From assembly GCA_015066935.1 (NCBI GenBank), contig SVNK01000007.1, positions 26,803 through 90,802 on the forward strand: 64,000 nucleotides of DNA. Direction: 5' to 3'. Made by a program: the position numbers and the translations under genes. Each line of letters starts with the position of its first letter. Position 1 is the stretch's first letter. The notes under the pieces are model-generated. The model saw only the letters and a list, made by a program, of their open reading frames with translations, ran no database searches and had not been told where the DNA came from. Positions 51,119-59,891 of the stretch are shown here, piece after piece. This DNA comes from Ruminococcus sp. (GTDB lineage: Bacteria; Bacillota; Clostridia; Oscillospirales; Ruminococcaceae).

Positions 51119-52321
51119 ATGAAAAAGATAGGCTTTGTTATTCCGTGGTATGCCGATGACATCCCCGGAGGTGCCGAAATGGAGCTTCGTGAGGTTGCGT
51201 CGCACCTTCATTACGGCGGAGTTCCCATAGAAATACTTACAACCTGTGTAAAGGAATTCGGCTCTGACTGGAGCGAAAATTACTACAAAGAGGGCGAGGA
51301 CAGAACCGCAAACGGTATTCCGATACGCAGGTTCAGAGCGAGAAAGCGTGATACGGCAGCATTTGACTCGGTGAACGCAAAGCTCATGAGCAATACTCCC
51401 GTGACGCCTGAAGAGGAGGATATTTTCCTTTCCGAAATGGTGAACAGTCCCGACCTTTATGCCTATATGGAGCAGCACAGCGACGACTATGCACTGTTTG
51501 TATTTATTCCGTATATGTTCGGAACAACCTACAACGGAATGAAGATATGCCCCGAAAAATCGGTACTCATACCGTGTTTTCACGATGAAGCTTATGCATA
51601 TCTGAGTCGTTTCCGTGAGATTTTCCCGACAGCGGCAGGAATGATTTTCAATGCACAGCCCGAAGCCGAGCTTGCAGAAAGACTCTACCGTTTTTCCGAA
51701 AGGGGCACAAAAACAATCGTCATGGGAATCGGTATGGATACGGATATAGTCCCCGACCCTGCGGCTTTCCGTGAAAAATACGGCGTAAAGGAGCAGTTTA
51801 TCCTCTATGCGGGACGTAAGGACGAGGGTAAGAACGTCCATACGCTTGTGAAGTATTTTTCCGAGTACATCAGACGGCGTGAGACAGACCTGCGGCTTGT
51901 GCTTATCGGCGGAGGAAGCATAGAGCTTCCCGACGAGCTTGTGAAAAACGGCAGAATCCTCGACCTTGGCTTCGTGGAGCGTCAGGACAAGTACAATGCA
52001 CAGGGAGCAGCGGAGTTTCTTTGTCAGCCGTCACGCAACGAGAGCTTCTCGCTTGTTATAATGGAGAGCTGGCTGTGCGGACGTCCGGTGCTTGTACATG
52101 AGGGATGTTCGGTTACGAAGAATTTTGCCTGTGAATCCAACGGCGGACTGTATTTCGGGAATTATTTTGAATTTGAGGGCTGTACTGATTATATGCTTGC
52201 CCACAAGAATACGTCATGGCGTATGGGCAGCAACGGCAGAGAATATGTGAAGTCCCATTTCGACTGGGACGTTATTGTTGAAAAATACAAGGAATTCTTC
52301 GCAGAAATAACCGGAGAATGA
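51119..52321 (+). CDS. GT4 glycosyltransferase
   Basis: 400 residues, GT-B. It starts MKKIGFVIPWYADDIPGGAEMELREVA, with an early Gly-Gly-Ala-Glu as in many GT4 enzymes. The donor half has YAGRKDEGKNVHTLVKYF and CQPSRNESFSLVIMESWLCGRPVLVHEGC. It is clearly paralogous to the next gene: both share the YxGRxDEGK block and the C-terminal NGGLYFGNYFEFEGC/NGGLYYKNYFEFEGI. Start ATG with AAGGAGCAGC upstream, 17 bp after the previous stop. Confidence 0.92.
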   Translation: MKKIGFVIPWYADDIPGGAEMELREVASHLHYGGVPIEILTTCVKEFGSDWSENYYKEGEDRTANGIPIRRFRARKRDTAAFDSVNAKLMSNTPVTPEEEDIFLSEMVNSPDLYAYMEQHSDDYALFVFIPYMFGTTYNGMKICPEKSVLIPCFHDEAYAYLSRFREIFPTAAGMIFNAQPEAELAERLYRFSERGTKTIVMGIGMDTDIVPDPAAFREKYGVKEQFILYAGRKDEGKNVHTLVKYFSEYIRRRETDLRLVLIGGGSIELPDELVKNGRILDLGFVERQDKYNAQGAAEFLCQPSRNESFSLVIMESWLCGRPVLVHEGCSVTKNFACESNGGLYFGNYFEFEGCTDYMLAHKNTSWRMGSNGREYVKSHFDWDVIVEKYKEFFAEITGE

Positions 52322-52350
52322 CTACAGGACAGATTGAAAAGAGTGAAACA

Positions 52351-53532
52351 ATGAAGAAAATTGCACTGGTCAATCAGCGCTACGGACTTGAGGTCAACGG
52401 CGGCTCTGAGTACTATACGAGACTTATAGCTGAGCGTCTTACGAAGGCATTTGAGGTGGATGTTATCACTACCAGAGCCATTGATTATACCGACTGGAAA
52501 AACCATTATACTGCCGATGAGGAGGATATAAACGGAGTTCATGTGCGTCGTTTCAGCGTAGATAAGCTCCGTGCGAAGGACTTCAACGAGTACAACGGAG
52601 CCTACCTCAGCAGGGCTGCTTCGGGAGATACCGACACAGCGGCAGAGCAGATATGGTTTGAAAAGCAGGGACCTTACAGTCCCGATGCGGTGAATTACAT
52701 CAGAGAGCATAAGGACGAGTACGATGCGTTTATTTTCGTGACGTATCTTTATTACCTGACCGTAATGGGAATGCCCGAAGTTGCGGAAAAATCGGTGTTT
52801 ATCCCCACAGCTCACGAGGAGCCGTTCATACATTTCAAGACGTTTGAGAGACTGTTCACGCTGCCGAAGGCGTTTGTGTTCCTGACAGACGAGGAAAAAG
52901 CACTTGTCAACGGACTTTTCCCCGAAACCGCAGAAATTCCGAGCAAGGTCATGGGAACGGGAGTCGAGCTTCCGTGCGAGCCTGACGAGGCGTCATTCCG
53001 CAGTAAATTCGACATTACGGGCGATTACATTATTTACGTCGGACGTATTGACGAGGGTAAGGATTGTCCCATGCTGTTCAGGTATTTTACCGAGTACAGG
53101 AAACGCTGTCCCGAACACGGACTGAAGCTTGTACTTATGGGGAAGGCTGTCTGCGACATTCCGAAGCATCCGGACATAATCAGTCTCGGATTTGTCAGCG
53201 AGGAGGACAAGTTCAGCGGCATTGCGGGAGCGAAGGCACTGGTGCTGCCGTCGAAGTTTGAGAGTCTTTCTATTTCGGTTCTGGAGGCAATGACGCTTTC
53301 CGTACCTGTTATCGTGAACGGTGTATGCGAGGTTCTCAAGGGGCACTGTGTAAAGAGCAACGGCGGACTTTATTATAAGAATTACTTTGAATTCGAGGGA
53401 ATTCTCCGTTATATTTTCTCACACGAAGGCGAATACGCACTTATGAGAAAAAATGCGAAAAAATACATTGATGATAATTACCGTTGGGAGGTCATTATCG
53501 ACAGCTTTAAGGAGGTCATTGACAATATATGA
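52351..53532 (+). CDS. GT4 glycosyltransferase (paralogue of the previous gene)
   Basis: About 393 residues, GT-B. MKKIALVNQRYGLEVNGGSEYYTRLIAERL at the start, YVGRIDEGKDCPMLFRYF and PSKFESLSISVLEAMTLSVPVI in the donor half. The shared NGGLYYKNYFEFEG block shows it arose by duplication with its neighbour. I prefer ATG 52351, which aligns with the paralogue start; an ATG at 52318 overlaps the previous stop (ATGA) and is a real alternative. It overlaps the next gene by four bases. Confidence 0.9.
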   Translation: MKKIALVNQRYGLEVNGGSEYYTRLIAERLTKAFEVDVITTRAIDYTDWKNHYTADEEDINGVHVRRFSVDKLRAKDFNEYNGAYLSRAASGDTDTAAEQIWFEKQGPYSPDAVNYIREHKDEYDAFIFVTYLYYLTVMGMPEVAEKSVFIPTAHEEPFIHFKTFERLFTLPKAFVFLTDEEKALVNGLFPETAEIPSKVMGTGVELPCEPDEASFRSKFDITGDYIIYVGRIDEGKDCPMLFRYFTEYRKRCPEHGLKLVLMGKAVCDIPKHPDIISLGFVSEEDKFSGIAGAKALVLPSKFESLSISVLEAMTLSVPVIVNGVCEVLKGHCVKSNGGLYYKNYFEFEGILRYIFSHEGEYALMRKNAKKYIDDNYRWEVIIDSFKEVIDNI

Positions 53533-55676
53533 GCGAAAAGAAGAAATTCAGACTTTCGCTTCCGAAGTTTCAGCCTCAGGACATAGTGACACTCCTGTTT
53601 GCGGCGGCAGTATTTCTGGTGAATTTCGGAATTGTCGGAGAATGCAGCAACCCGATCGTGTATAACGACGAAATGGGATACTGGACTCATGCGGCGGAAT
53701 TTGCAGGTCTGGACTGGCGAGGCGTTTCAAATTCACTTGCGTGGTATTCATACGGCTACAGCTTTATGCTTGCACCTCTTGTGAAGCTTATTCCGGACAC
53801 GGTTCTGTTATACAGGGCGTCACTTGTGCTGAACATTGTGATGCAGATGCTTTCGTATTTCATGTTTGTTTATATACTGAGGAATCTTTTTCCGAAGCTT
53901 GAGAAGCTTCCCGCAAGCGTTGCAGCAGCGGCAGGTATATTCTATACAGCCTATCGTCTTAATGCAGCCATTGCATTCTGTGAAACGGCACTGCTTTTTG
54001 TAACAACTCTCACGGTGTTTCTTCTTGTAAGAGTCATAAACAAGCCGACCTGTCTTAACTGCGGATGTCTCGGACTGGCAGCAGCATATCTGTTCATGGT
54101 CCATAACAGGACTATCGGAATCGTAGCATCTGCAGTACTTGTAATGGCAGCAGCAATGGTTTTCAGAAAGGTAAATCTCAGACAGGGCGGAGTATTTGCA
54201 GGTGTTCTTGCGGTTGGAGTCATAGCGGATAAGCTTATAAAGTCTCATCTCAAATCTGTGCTGTGGGAGTCGGGAGCATCAAGCGGAAACGACGCTTCAA
54301 GCGTATTCGGCAAGATAAAGGCAGCGTTCTCGTCGGTAGAGTCTGTAAAAAGACTTCTTTCGATACTTGCGTCACAGGGTTTTGCGATTTCAGCGGCAAC
54401 ATTCTGTCTTGCACTTTTTGCAATGTGGGCGATGCTCAGGAGGATTTCAGCAGAGACGTTTGGTGTTATCAGAAAGAAAAAAGGCAGCGAGATTGAGAAC
54501 GGCTCATATATTCTGCTGTTCATATTCTGTGCGTTTATCTCGACGTGGATAATCAGCGGAGTTTTCATGTTCGATTTCACACGTATCGACCATGTAGTCT
54601 ACACACGTTATTTTGATATAATGGTGGGTATACTCATCATGACGGGAATCTGCTTCCTTTACAATGCGGATAAATACGATATGGGAGCAATGATGCTCAT
54701 ACCGCTTATCATGAAAATCGGAGCAAAACGAGCTGCCATAACGGTTCAGGAGGCGTCACAGCAGGTACTCAACAAAGTTACAGTCCCCGGAATTTGCAGA
54801 CTTTATGATGAGAACGGAACGAATTTTCATGCGTATCTGAGCTATTCCGTGACGATTTTCTTTATTCTTGCACTGGTGCTTTATGCACTTAAAAAGCATA
54901 AGCTTGGAATATATGTCGCTTCATTCATCTGTATGTACGCATTCAATGTCAATACACCTGCCGCAATGATAGCTGTTACGAAGAATCAGGAAAACTACGT
55001 GAGCGACAGCGCACTCATTGACAGAGTTAAGGAAAGCGGAAAAAAAGACGTCTATGTTGAGCCTGATACGGGAACGTTTGCCTGCTATCTCCAGTATGAA
55101 ATGAATGATGTCAGAGTTGATTTCTACAGGGACGGCATGGAAATGAGTGAGGATTCCGTAATATTCATCAACAAAAGCGATATTATCAGCTATGCGGGAC
55201 ACGAGATTCTTGACCTTTCCGACAAGAGAGTGCTGGTATCGGGAAGAAAGAGTGAGTCGTCGGGAACAGAGCTTCCGCTTTCAATGATGAATGTTTTTGA
55301 TGCGGAATGTTATATTGCGGACGAGGATGCGATTGAAAGCAATCCCGAAAATCCGTATCTCTGCTTCGGACCGTACCTCAGACTTGACGAGGGACGCTAC
55401 AGCTTTACCCTTGATATGGAGTTTGACGATGTATTCGGAGTAAATGAAGATACCGTCAGCATAGGCTATGCGGAGTTGAGAAGCAACTCGTCAGATACAA
55501 GCTTTGCTCATACGGAGCTGACATCAGACATGACAGATAAAAACGGCGTGGTAAGCATTGAGCTCAATGCCGATGTAAAACAGGCTGTAAACGATATGGA
55601 AATCATCGTATTCCTTTACGACCCCAAGGCTGTTGAAATGCAGCTCAATTCAATAAAAGTCAACACGGAGGACTAA
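53529..55676 (+). CDS. Multi-spanning membrane protein, probable GT-C glycosyltransferase
   Basis: 715 residues. About ten to twelve transmembrane helices cover residues 20-490, and a soluble, beta-rich outer domain fills the last ~220. The first outer loop carries NDEMGYW, an acidic pair in the position of the catalytic Asp/Glu of GT-C enzymes that use polyprenyl-phosphate sugars. The GT2 gene immediately downstream (3 bp gap) could make such a donor. The C-terminal domain may bind carbohydrate. Assignment to GT-C is by topology and motif, not by close homology. Confidence 0.72.
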   Translation: MSEKKKFRLSLPKFQPQDIVTLLFAAAVFLVNFGIVGECSNPIVYNDEMGYWTHAAEFAGLDWRGVSNSLAWYSYGYSFMLAPLVKLIPDTVLLYRASLVLNIVMQMLSYFMFVYILRNLFPKLEKLPASVAAAAGIFYTAYRLNAAIAFCETALLFVTTLTVFLLVRVINKPTCLNCGCLGLAAAYLFMVHNRTIGIVASAVLVMAAAMVFRKVNLRQGGVFAGVLAVGVIADKLIKSHLKSVLWESGASSGNDASSVFGKIKAAFSSVESVKRLLSILASQGFAISAATFCLALFAMWAMLRRISAETFGVIRKKKGSEIENGSYILLFIFCAFISTWIISGVFMFDFTRIDHVVYTRYFDIMVGILIMTGICFLYNADKYDMGAMMLIPLIMKIGAKRAAITVQEASQQVLNKVTVPGICRLYDENGTNFHAYLSYSVTIFFILALVLYALKKHKLGIYVASFICMYAFNVNTPAAMIAVTKNQENYVSDSALIDRVKESGKKDVYVEPDTGTFACYLQYEMNDVRVDFYRDGMEMSEDSVIFINKSDIISYAGHEILDLSDKRVLVSGRKSESSGTELPLSMMNVFDAECYIADEDAIESNPENPYLCFGPYLRLDEGRYSFTLDMEFDDVFGVNEDTVSIGYAELRSNSSDTSFAHTELTSDMTDKNGVVSIELNADVKQAVNDMEIIVFLYDPKAVEMQLNSIKVNTED

Positions 55677-55679
55677 ATT

Positions 55680-56645
55680 ATGAAGCTTATCATTCAGATA
55701 CCATGCTATAACGAGGAGGAAACACTTGAGCTTGCCTACAACGACCTTCCCCGTCATATAGACGGTATAGATACGATAGAATATCTTATAATAAATGACG
55801 GAAGCAAGGACAATACCGTTGCAAAGGCAAAGGAGCTCGGTTTCCACCACATTGTCTCGTTCAAGCAGAACAAGGGACTTGCAAAGGGATTCATGGCAGG
55901 AATCGACGCCTGTCTCCACCTTGGTGCGGATATAATTGTAAATACCGATGCCGACAACCAGTACTGCGGAGCCGACATTGAAAAAATCGTCCGTCCGATT
56001 CTTGACGAAAAGGCAGATATAGTAATCGGAGAGCGTCCGATTGACCAGACGGAGCATTTTTCGTGGAAGAAGAAAAAGTTCCAGCATCTCGGAAGCTGGG
56101 TAGTTCGTGTTGCATCGGGAACAGACATCCCCGACGCTCCCAGTGGTTTCCGTGCGTATTCAAGGGAAGCGGCACTTCGTCTTAATGTTGTGAATGAGTA
56201 CACATATACGCTTGAGACAATTATTCAGGCAGGCAACAACAAGGTTGCAATGACCTCCGTTCCGATCAGGACAAACCCCGAAACACGTCCTTCAAGACTT
56301 TTTTCAAGTATGTGGAGATACATGAAGCGTTCATCCACAGTAATCGTGCGTTCATTTGTAATGTACAAGCCGCTGAAGTTCTTCATGACGCTCGGACTTA
56401 TCTTCATGCTTCTGGGATGCGCACTGGGAGTACGCTTCCTGATACTTCTCGGAATGGGTGAAGGCGGCGGTCACGTACAGTCTCTCATACTTACAGCGAT
56501 ATTCCTTATGATGGGCTTCCAGACTATTACTCTGGGACTTCTCGGTGATACGATAGCTGCGAACAGAAAGCTGCTTGAGGATATACAGTACAGGGTCAGA
56601 AAGGCTGACTGTGCAGAAAAGGATGAAAAGAATGGCGGAGAATAA
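55680..56645 (+). CDS. GT2 polyprenyl-phosphate glycosyltransferase
   Basis: 321 residues. GT-A domain with IPCYNEEETLELAY, INDGSKDNTVAKA, DADNQYCGADI (metal-binding DXD-like) and DAPSGFRAYSREAAL. Two C-terminal transmembrane helices (about 238-260 and 268-290) follow. This is the dolichol/polyprenyl-phosphate-mannose-synthase type, charging a lipid carrier with one sugar. It likely supplies the GT-C-like protein encoded 3 bp upstream. Its end overlaps the next GT4 gene by 14 bp. Confidence 0.92.
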   Translation: MKLIIQIPCYNEEETLELAYNDLPRHIDGIDTIEYLIINDGSKDNTVAKAKELGFHHIVSFKQNKGLAKGFMAGIDACLHLGADIIVNTDADNQYCGADIEKIVRPILDEKADIVIGERPIDQTEHFSWKKKKFQHLGSWVVRVASGTDIPDAPSGFRAYSREAALRLNVVNEYTYTLETIIQAGNNKVAMTSVPIRTNPETRPSRLFSSMWRYMKRSSTVIVRSFVMYKPLKFFMTLGLIFMLLGCALGVRFLILLGMGEGGGHVQSLILTAIFLMMGFQTITLGLLGDTIAANRKLLEDIQYRVRKADCAEKDEKNGGE

Positions 56646-57780
56646 GAAAAAACTTGTGATGATAGGACCTGTTTATCCGTATAAGGGAGGAATTTCCCAT
56701 TATACAGGGTCTATGGTGAAGAATCTGAAAAAGGATTTCGACGTAAAAACGGTCTCGTACAAGATGCAGTACCCGAAGCTGCTGTTCAAAAAGGAGCAGA
56801 GAGACTACGACAATGATGTTCTTAAAATAGACGACGCACAATTCCTTATCAATACGGCAAATCCCTTCAACATTATCGGGAGTGCGATGAAGATAAAGAA
56901 AATGAAGCCGGATTTTCTGATCATGCAGTGGTGGCATCCGTATTTCTCGCCCTGCTACATGCTTCTTTCGTCGATGCTGAGAAAAATCCCGAAGCTTTTC
57001 GTGTGTCATAACGTATTCCCCCACGAGCGCTTCCCGATGGACAGATTCCTGACGAAGCGTGTTCTGAAAAAAGGTGCAGGCTTTATAACACATTCGAAAA
57101 TGGACGCCGACGACCTTAAAAGTATTGTCAGTCGTCCGAATTACGAGACAACTGTTCACCCGACATACAATATGTTCAAGATAAAGGACATGAGCCGTGA
57201 CGAAGCAAGAAGCATCCTCGGAATCCCCGATGACAGGAAAATCCTGCTGTTTTTCGGATTTGTAAGGGAGTACAAGGGTTTAAAGCACATCATAAATGCC
57301 ATGCCTGATATAGTCAGGGCGGACAGCAGTATTCAGCTGATGATTGTGGGAGAGTTCGGCGGCGATAAGGCAGACTACATGAGTCTCATTGAAAAAAGCG
57401 GAGTCAGCGGTTCGATAGCAGTTGTTGACGGCTACATCCCCGATAAGGAGATTGAAAAATATTTTGCCGCCTGCGACCTTGTGGTACTTCCTTATGAGTC
57501 CGCAACACAAAGCGGAATCGTCCAGATTGCATACAGCTTTGAAAAGCCTGTAATCGCCACAGATGTCGGAGGTCTTCCCGAAGTTGTAATCGACGGAAAG
57601 ACAGGATATATTGTTCCTCCGAAGAATCCGAAGACTCTCGGAGAGGCTGTTGTGAGGTTCTTCAGGGAAGGAAAGGCGACTGAGTTCGGAGACAATGTTC
57701 GTGCGGAGGCTTACCGCTATTCATGGGACAGAATGAATGAGGTTGTAAAGCGTCTTTCGGAAAAGGCGGACAGAAAATGA
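56632..57780 (+). CDS. GT4 glycosyltransferase
   Basis: About 382 residues, GT-B. It begins MAENKKKLVMIGPVYPYKGGISHYT. The donor half has FFGFVREYKGLKHIINAM, GYIPDKEIEKYFAACDLVVLPYESATQSGIVQIAYSF and PVIATDVGGLPEVV, a very typical GT4 end. Start 56632 inside the GT2 gene, with AAGG 9 nt upstream; ATG 56623 abuts the AAGG. The stop overlaps the next gene by ATGA. Confidence 0.93.
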   Translation: MAENKKKLVMIGPVYPYKGGISHYTGSMVKNLKKDFDVKTVSYKMQYPKLLFKKEQRDYDNDVLKIDDAQFLINTANPFNIIGSAMKIKKMKPDFLIMQWWHPYFSPCYMLLSSMLRKIPKLFVCHNVFPHERFPMDRFLTKRVLKKGAGFITHSKMDADDLKSIVSRPNYETTVHPTYNMFKIKDMSRDEARSILGIPDDRKILLFFGFVREYKGLKHIINAMPDIVRADSSIQLMIVGEFGGDKADYMSLIEKSGVSGSIAVVDGYIPDKEIEKYFAACDLVVLPYESATQSGIVQIAYSFEKPVIATDVGGLPEVVIDGKTGYIVPPKNPKTLGEAVVRFFREGKATEFGDNVRAEAYRYSWDRMNEVVKRLSEKADRK

Positions 57781-58721
57781 AGAAAAAGCTGAATCTGAAA
57801 AAGCTTGTAAAGCTTCTCGGAAACATCGTTGTAATTGCGGCACTTGCATTTGTGGTAAAGAAGTTCGCAGATATGGACATAAACCCCGAGGATTTCGCTT
57901 CGGGAGAGGTAATAACGTCACTTCTGCTGGGAATTGTCGTGCAGGGATTTCTGATTGTAGTCGGATGTTATCCGTGGCTTGTGTTCACGAGGTCACTTTC
58001 GGGAACGTCGATACCGTTTTCGGCGGCAATGCCTGTGTACACGAAATCGAACATCTACAAGTATCTTCCCGGAAACGTGTTCCAGTATGTGGGGCGCAAT
58101 AAGCTTGCGGCAGATATGAAAATAAGCCACGTTGACGTGGCTTGTGCGACGGTATTTGATATAGCATTCTGTGTGATTTCCACGGGAATTGTCTCGGCAG
58201 TGCTTCTCGGCGGAGTTGTTGCGGACCTTCTCGGAAAGTACGGAAAGAATCTTGTAATTGCGGCGTCAGCGGTAATGGCTGCGGCGGTTGTACTGGGAGT
58301 ACTTGCGTATCTGAAGTTCAGGGAGAAGCTGAAGGAGTATCTTTCACGCTATGCAAAGGCATTCCGTCGTGAAAACAGGAGAAGTCTTGCAAGCGGAGTT
58401 CTGTATTACTTCTTTAACGCACTTCTTTCAGCGGCACTCTACTTTACGGCACTGAGACTCATTCTCGGCAGTTCAGCAGAGCTTTCCGAGCTTCTCACAC
58501 TCACGGGAGCGTTTATGTTTGCGTGGATAATCGGCTTTGTAACTCCGGGAGCACCGGGTGGAATCGGTATCCGTGAAGGCGTCATGATATTTGTCAGCGG
58601 CGATAAATTTGCCGATAAGATAGTACTTTTCGTGCTTGTTATCAGAGTTGCATCCGTGCTTGCGGACGTGGCAGCGTTTGCTGTAGGAAGAATTTATGCA
58701 AATAAAAAAAACTCGGAATAA
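57777..58721 (+). CDS. Flippase-like membrane protein (LPG synthase TM / UPF0104 family)
   Basis: 314 residues with about eight transmembrane helices, of the lysylphosphatidylglycerol-synthase transmembrane/AglD-like family. Family marks: YTKSNIYKYLPGNVFQYVGR and FVTPGAPGGIGIREGVMIF. Members are thought to help move lipid-linked sugars or to flip lipids, often in surface-glycan loci, but the chemistry is not settled. Last gene of the operon; the ATGA overlap with the GT4 gene shows it is translated with it. A multi-hairpin element starts right after the stop. Confidence 0.88.
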   Translation: MKKKLNLKKLVKLLGNIVVIAALAFVVKKFADMDINPEDFASGEVITSLLLGIVVQGFLIVVGCYPWLVFTRSLSGTSIPFSAAMPVYTKSNIYKYLPGNVFQYVGRNKLAADMKISHVDVACATVFDIAFCVISTGIVSAVLLGGVVADLLGKYGKNLVIAASAVMAAAVVLGVLAYLKFREKLKEYLSRYAKAFRRENRRSLASGVLYYFFNALLSAALYFTALRLILGSSAELSELLTLTGAFMFAWIIGFVTPGAPGGIGIREGVMIFVSGDKFADKIVLFVLVIRVASVLADVAAFAVGRIYANKKNSE

Positions 58722-58723
58722 GG

Positions 58724-58999
58724 ATGATGACCTTATAAAAGTATTATATGTATTTATCGGGTGAAACCTTTCTGAGGAAAGGTTCTCCCCCGAACCCCCT
58801 TCCAAAGACTTTTAATACAAATTTCAGCCCCATAGGGTGCGTAGTCAGATGAACACGATGTTCAAACTTTTTCGGACGCACCCTATGGGGCTGAAATTTC
58901 ATACTGAAAGTTTTAGGAAAGGAGTTTGAGGAATAACCCTTTTTCAAAAGGGTTTTCCTCAATAAGTCACGTATATACTTCTGTACGGACATTACCCTT
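58724..58999 (+). repeat. Multi-hairpin interspersed element, copy 3
   Basis: Same layout as copy 2. Closing-stem arms at about 58728-58757 and 58966-58997, hairpin 1 (AACCTTTC/GAAAGGTT, 58759-58790). Hairpin 2 has arms TTTCAGCCCCATAGGGTGCG and complement (58822-58904), with the loop differing from copy 2. Hairpin 3 (AACCCTTTT/AAAAGGGTT) is at 58928-58960. The right closing arm read in reverse complement matches the left arm of copy 2 at about 25 of 32 positions, including AGAAGTATATA. It lies between the convergent glycan operon and birA and may serve as their terminator. Confidence 0.82.
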
Positions 59000-59010
59000 A
59001 ACCCAAGGCT

Positions 59011-59889
59011 TTATTTTTTTGCAATTCTGCAGAGATTGGCTTCTCCCGAGCTGAGATTCTTAATGGTGCCGTCGGGGAACTGCACAATGAGGTTGGCGTT
59101 GCTGTCGATACCGAGAGCTTTGCCTGTCCGGGTTACACCGCCGATATTTGCGGTAATCATATTGCCTGTAAGAAGTTCACGGCGGCGGTAGTCGTCGAGG
59201 AAACTCCTGTTTTCCATACTTCCGAGGACTTCCTCAAGACTGTCGAGGACGGCTCCGCAGAGAGTATTCCTGTCGATACGCTTTCCCGTTTCGTCTTCAA
59301 TGGATGTGGCGATGGATTTCAGCTCGTCGTCAAAATCGTCACGGACACTTCTCACGTTGATTCCGATTCCGATGACGGCGTAGTCGAGGTGCTTCATTTT
59401 CGGAGAGATTGACGCTTCCGTAAGAATACCGCAGATTTTTCTGCCGTTCATGTAGAGGTCGTTGACCCATTTAATCTGTACATCAGTTCCTGTAAGCATC
59501 TCAACAGCTTTTGCCGCTGCAACAGCCGCTGCCGATGTAATCATGGGGGCAAGTTCGATTCCGAATGTGGGACGAATCACAACGCTGAGGTAGATACCCT
59601 TGCCTGAGGGGGATACGAATTTTCTGCCGAGTCTGCCTTTGCCGCCGGTCTGCATATCAGCGATAACAGCCGTTCCATGCGGCGCCCCCTCGGAAGCGAG
59701 TTTTTTGGCGAAGGTATTGGTAGAGTCCACTTCGTCGAGGACGATAATCCGTCGTCCGTCAGCGGAGTGTTCCGATAAAGCGGAGATTATTTCGGCAGAA
59801 AGACTGTTATTGTCAGCAGGTGCTGTTTCTGAAACGAAGCTCCCGCCGGATAAGGCGAGAGCTTTAACAAATTTATTTTTTGCGTCCAT
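59011..59889 (-). CDS. birA: Biotin-[acetyl-CoA carboxylase] ligase
   Basis: Activates biotin with ATP and attaches it to biotin carboxyl carrier proteins. 292 residues. Core: VDSTNTFAKKLASEG, the biotinyl-AMP loop GGKGRLGRKFVSPSGKGIYLS, VQIKWVNDLYMNGRKICGIL, and a C-terminal SH3-like domain. The first ~45 residues contain no recognisable winged helix, so it is probably a group I enzyme without repressor function. It starts 2 bp after the upstream ATPase gene, so the two are co-transcribed; the pairing has no obvious logic. Confidence 0.92.
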   Translation of the reverse strand: MDAKNKFVKALALSGGSFVSETAPADNNSLSAEIISALSEHSADGRRIIVLDEVDSTNTFAKKLASEGAPHGTAVIADMQTGGKGRLGRKFVSPSGKGIYLSVVIRPTFGIELAPMITSAAAVAAAKAVEMLTGTDVQIKWVNDLYMNGRKICGILTEASISPKMKHLDYAVIGIGINVRSVRDDFDDELKSIATSIEDETGKRIDRNTLCGAVLDSLEEVLGSMENRSFLDDYRRRELLTGNMITANIGGVTRTGKALGIDSNANLIVQFPDGTIKNLSSGEANLCRIAKK

Positions 59890-59891
59890 AA

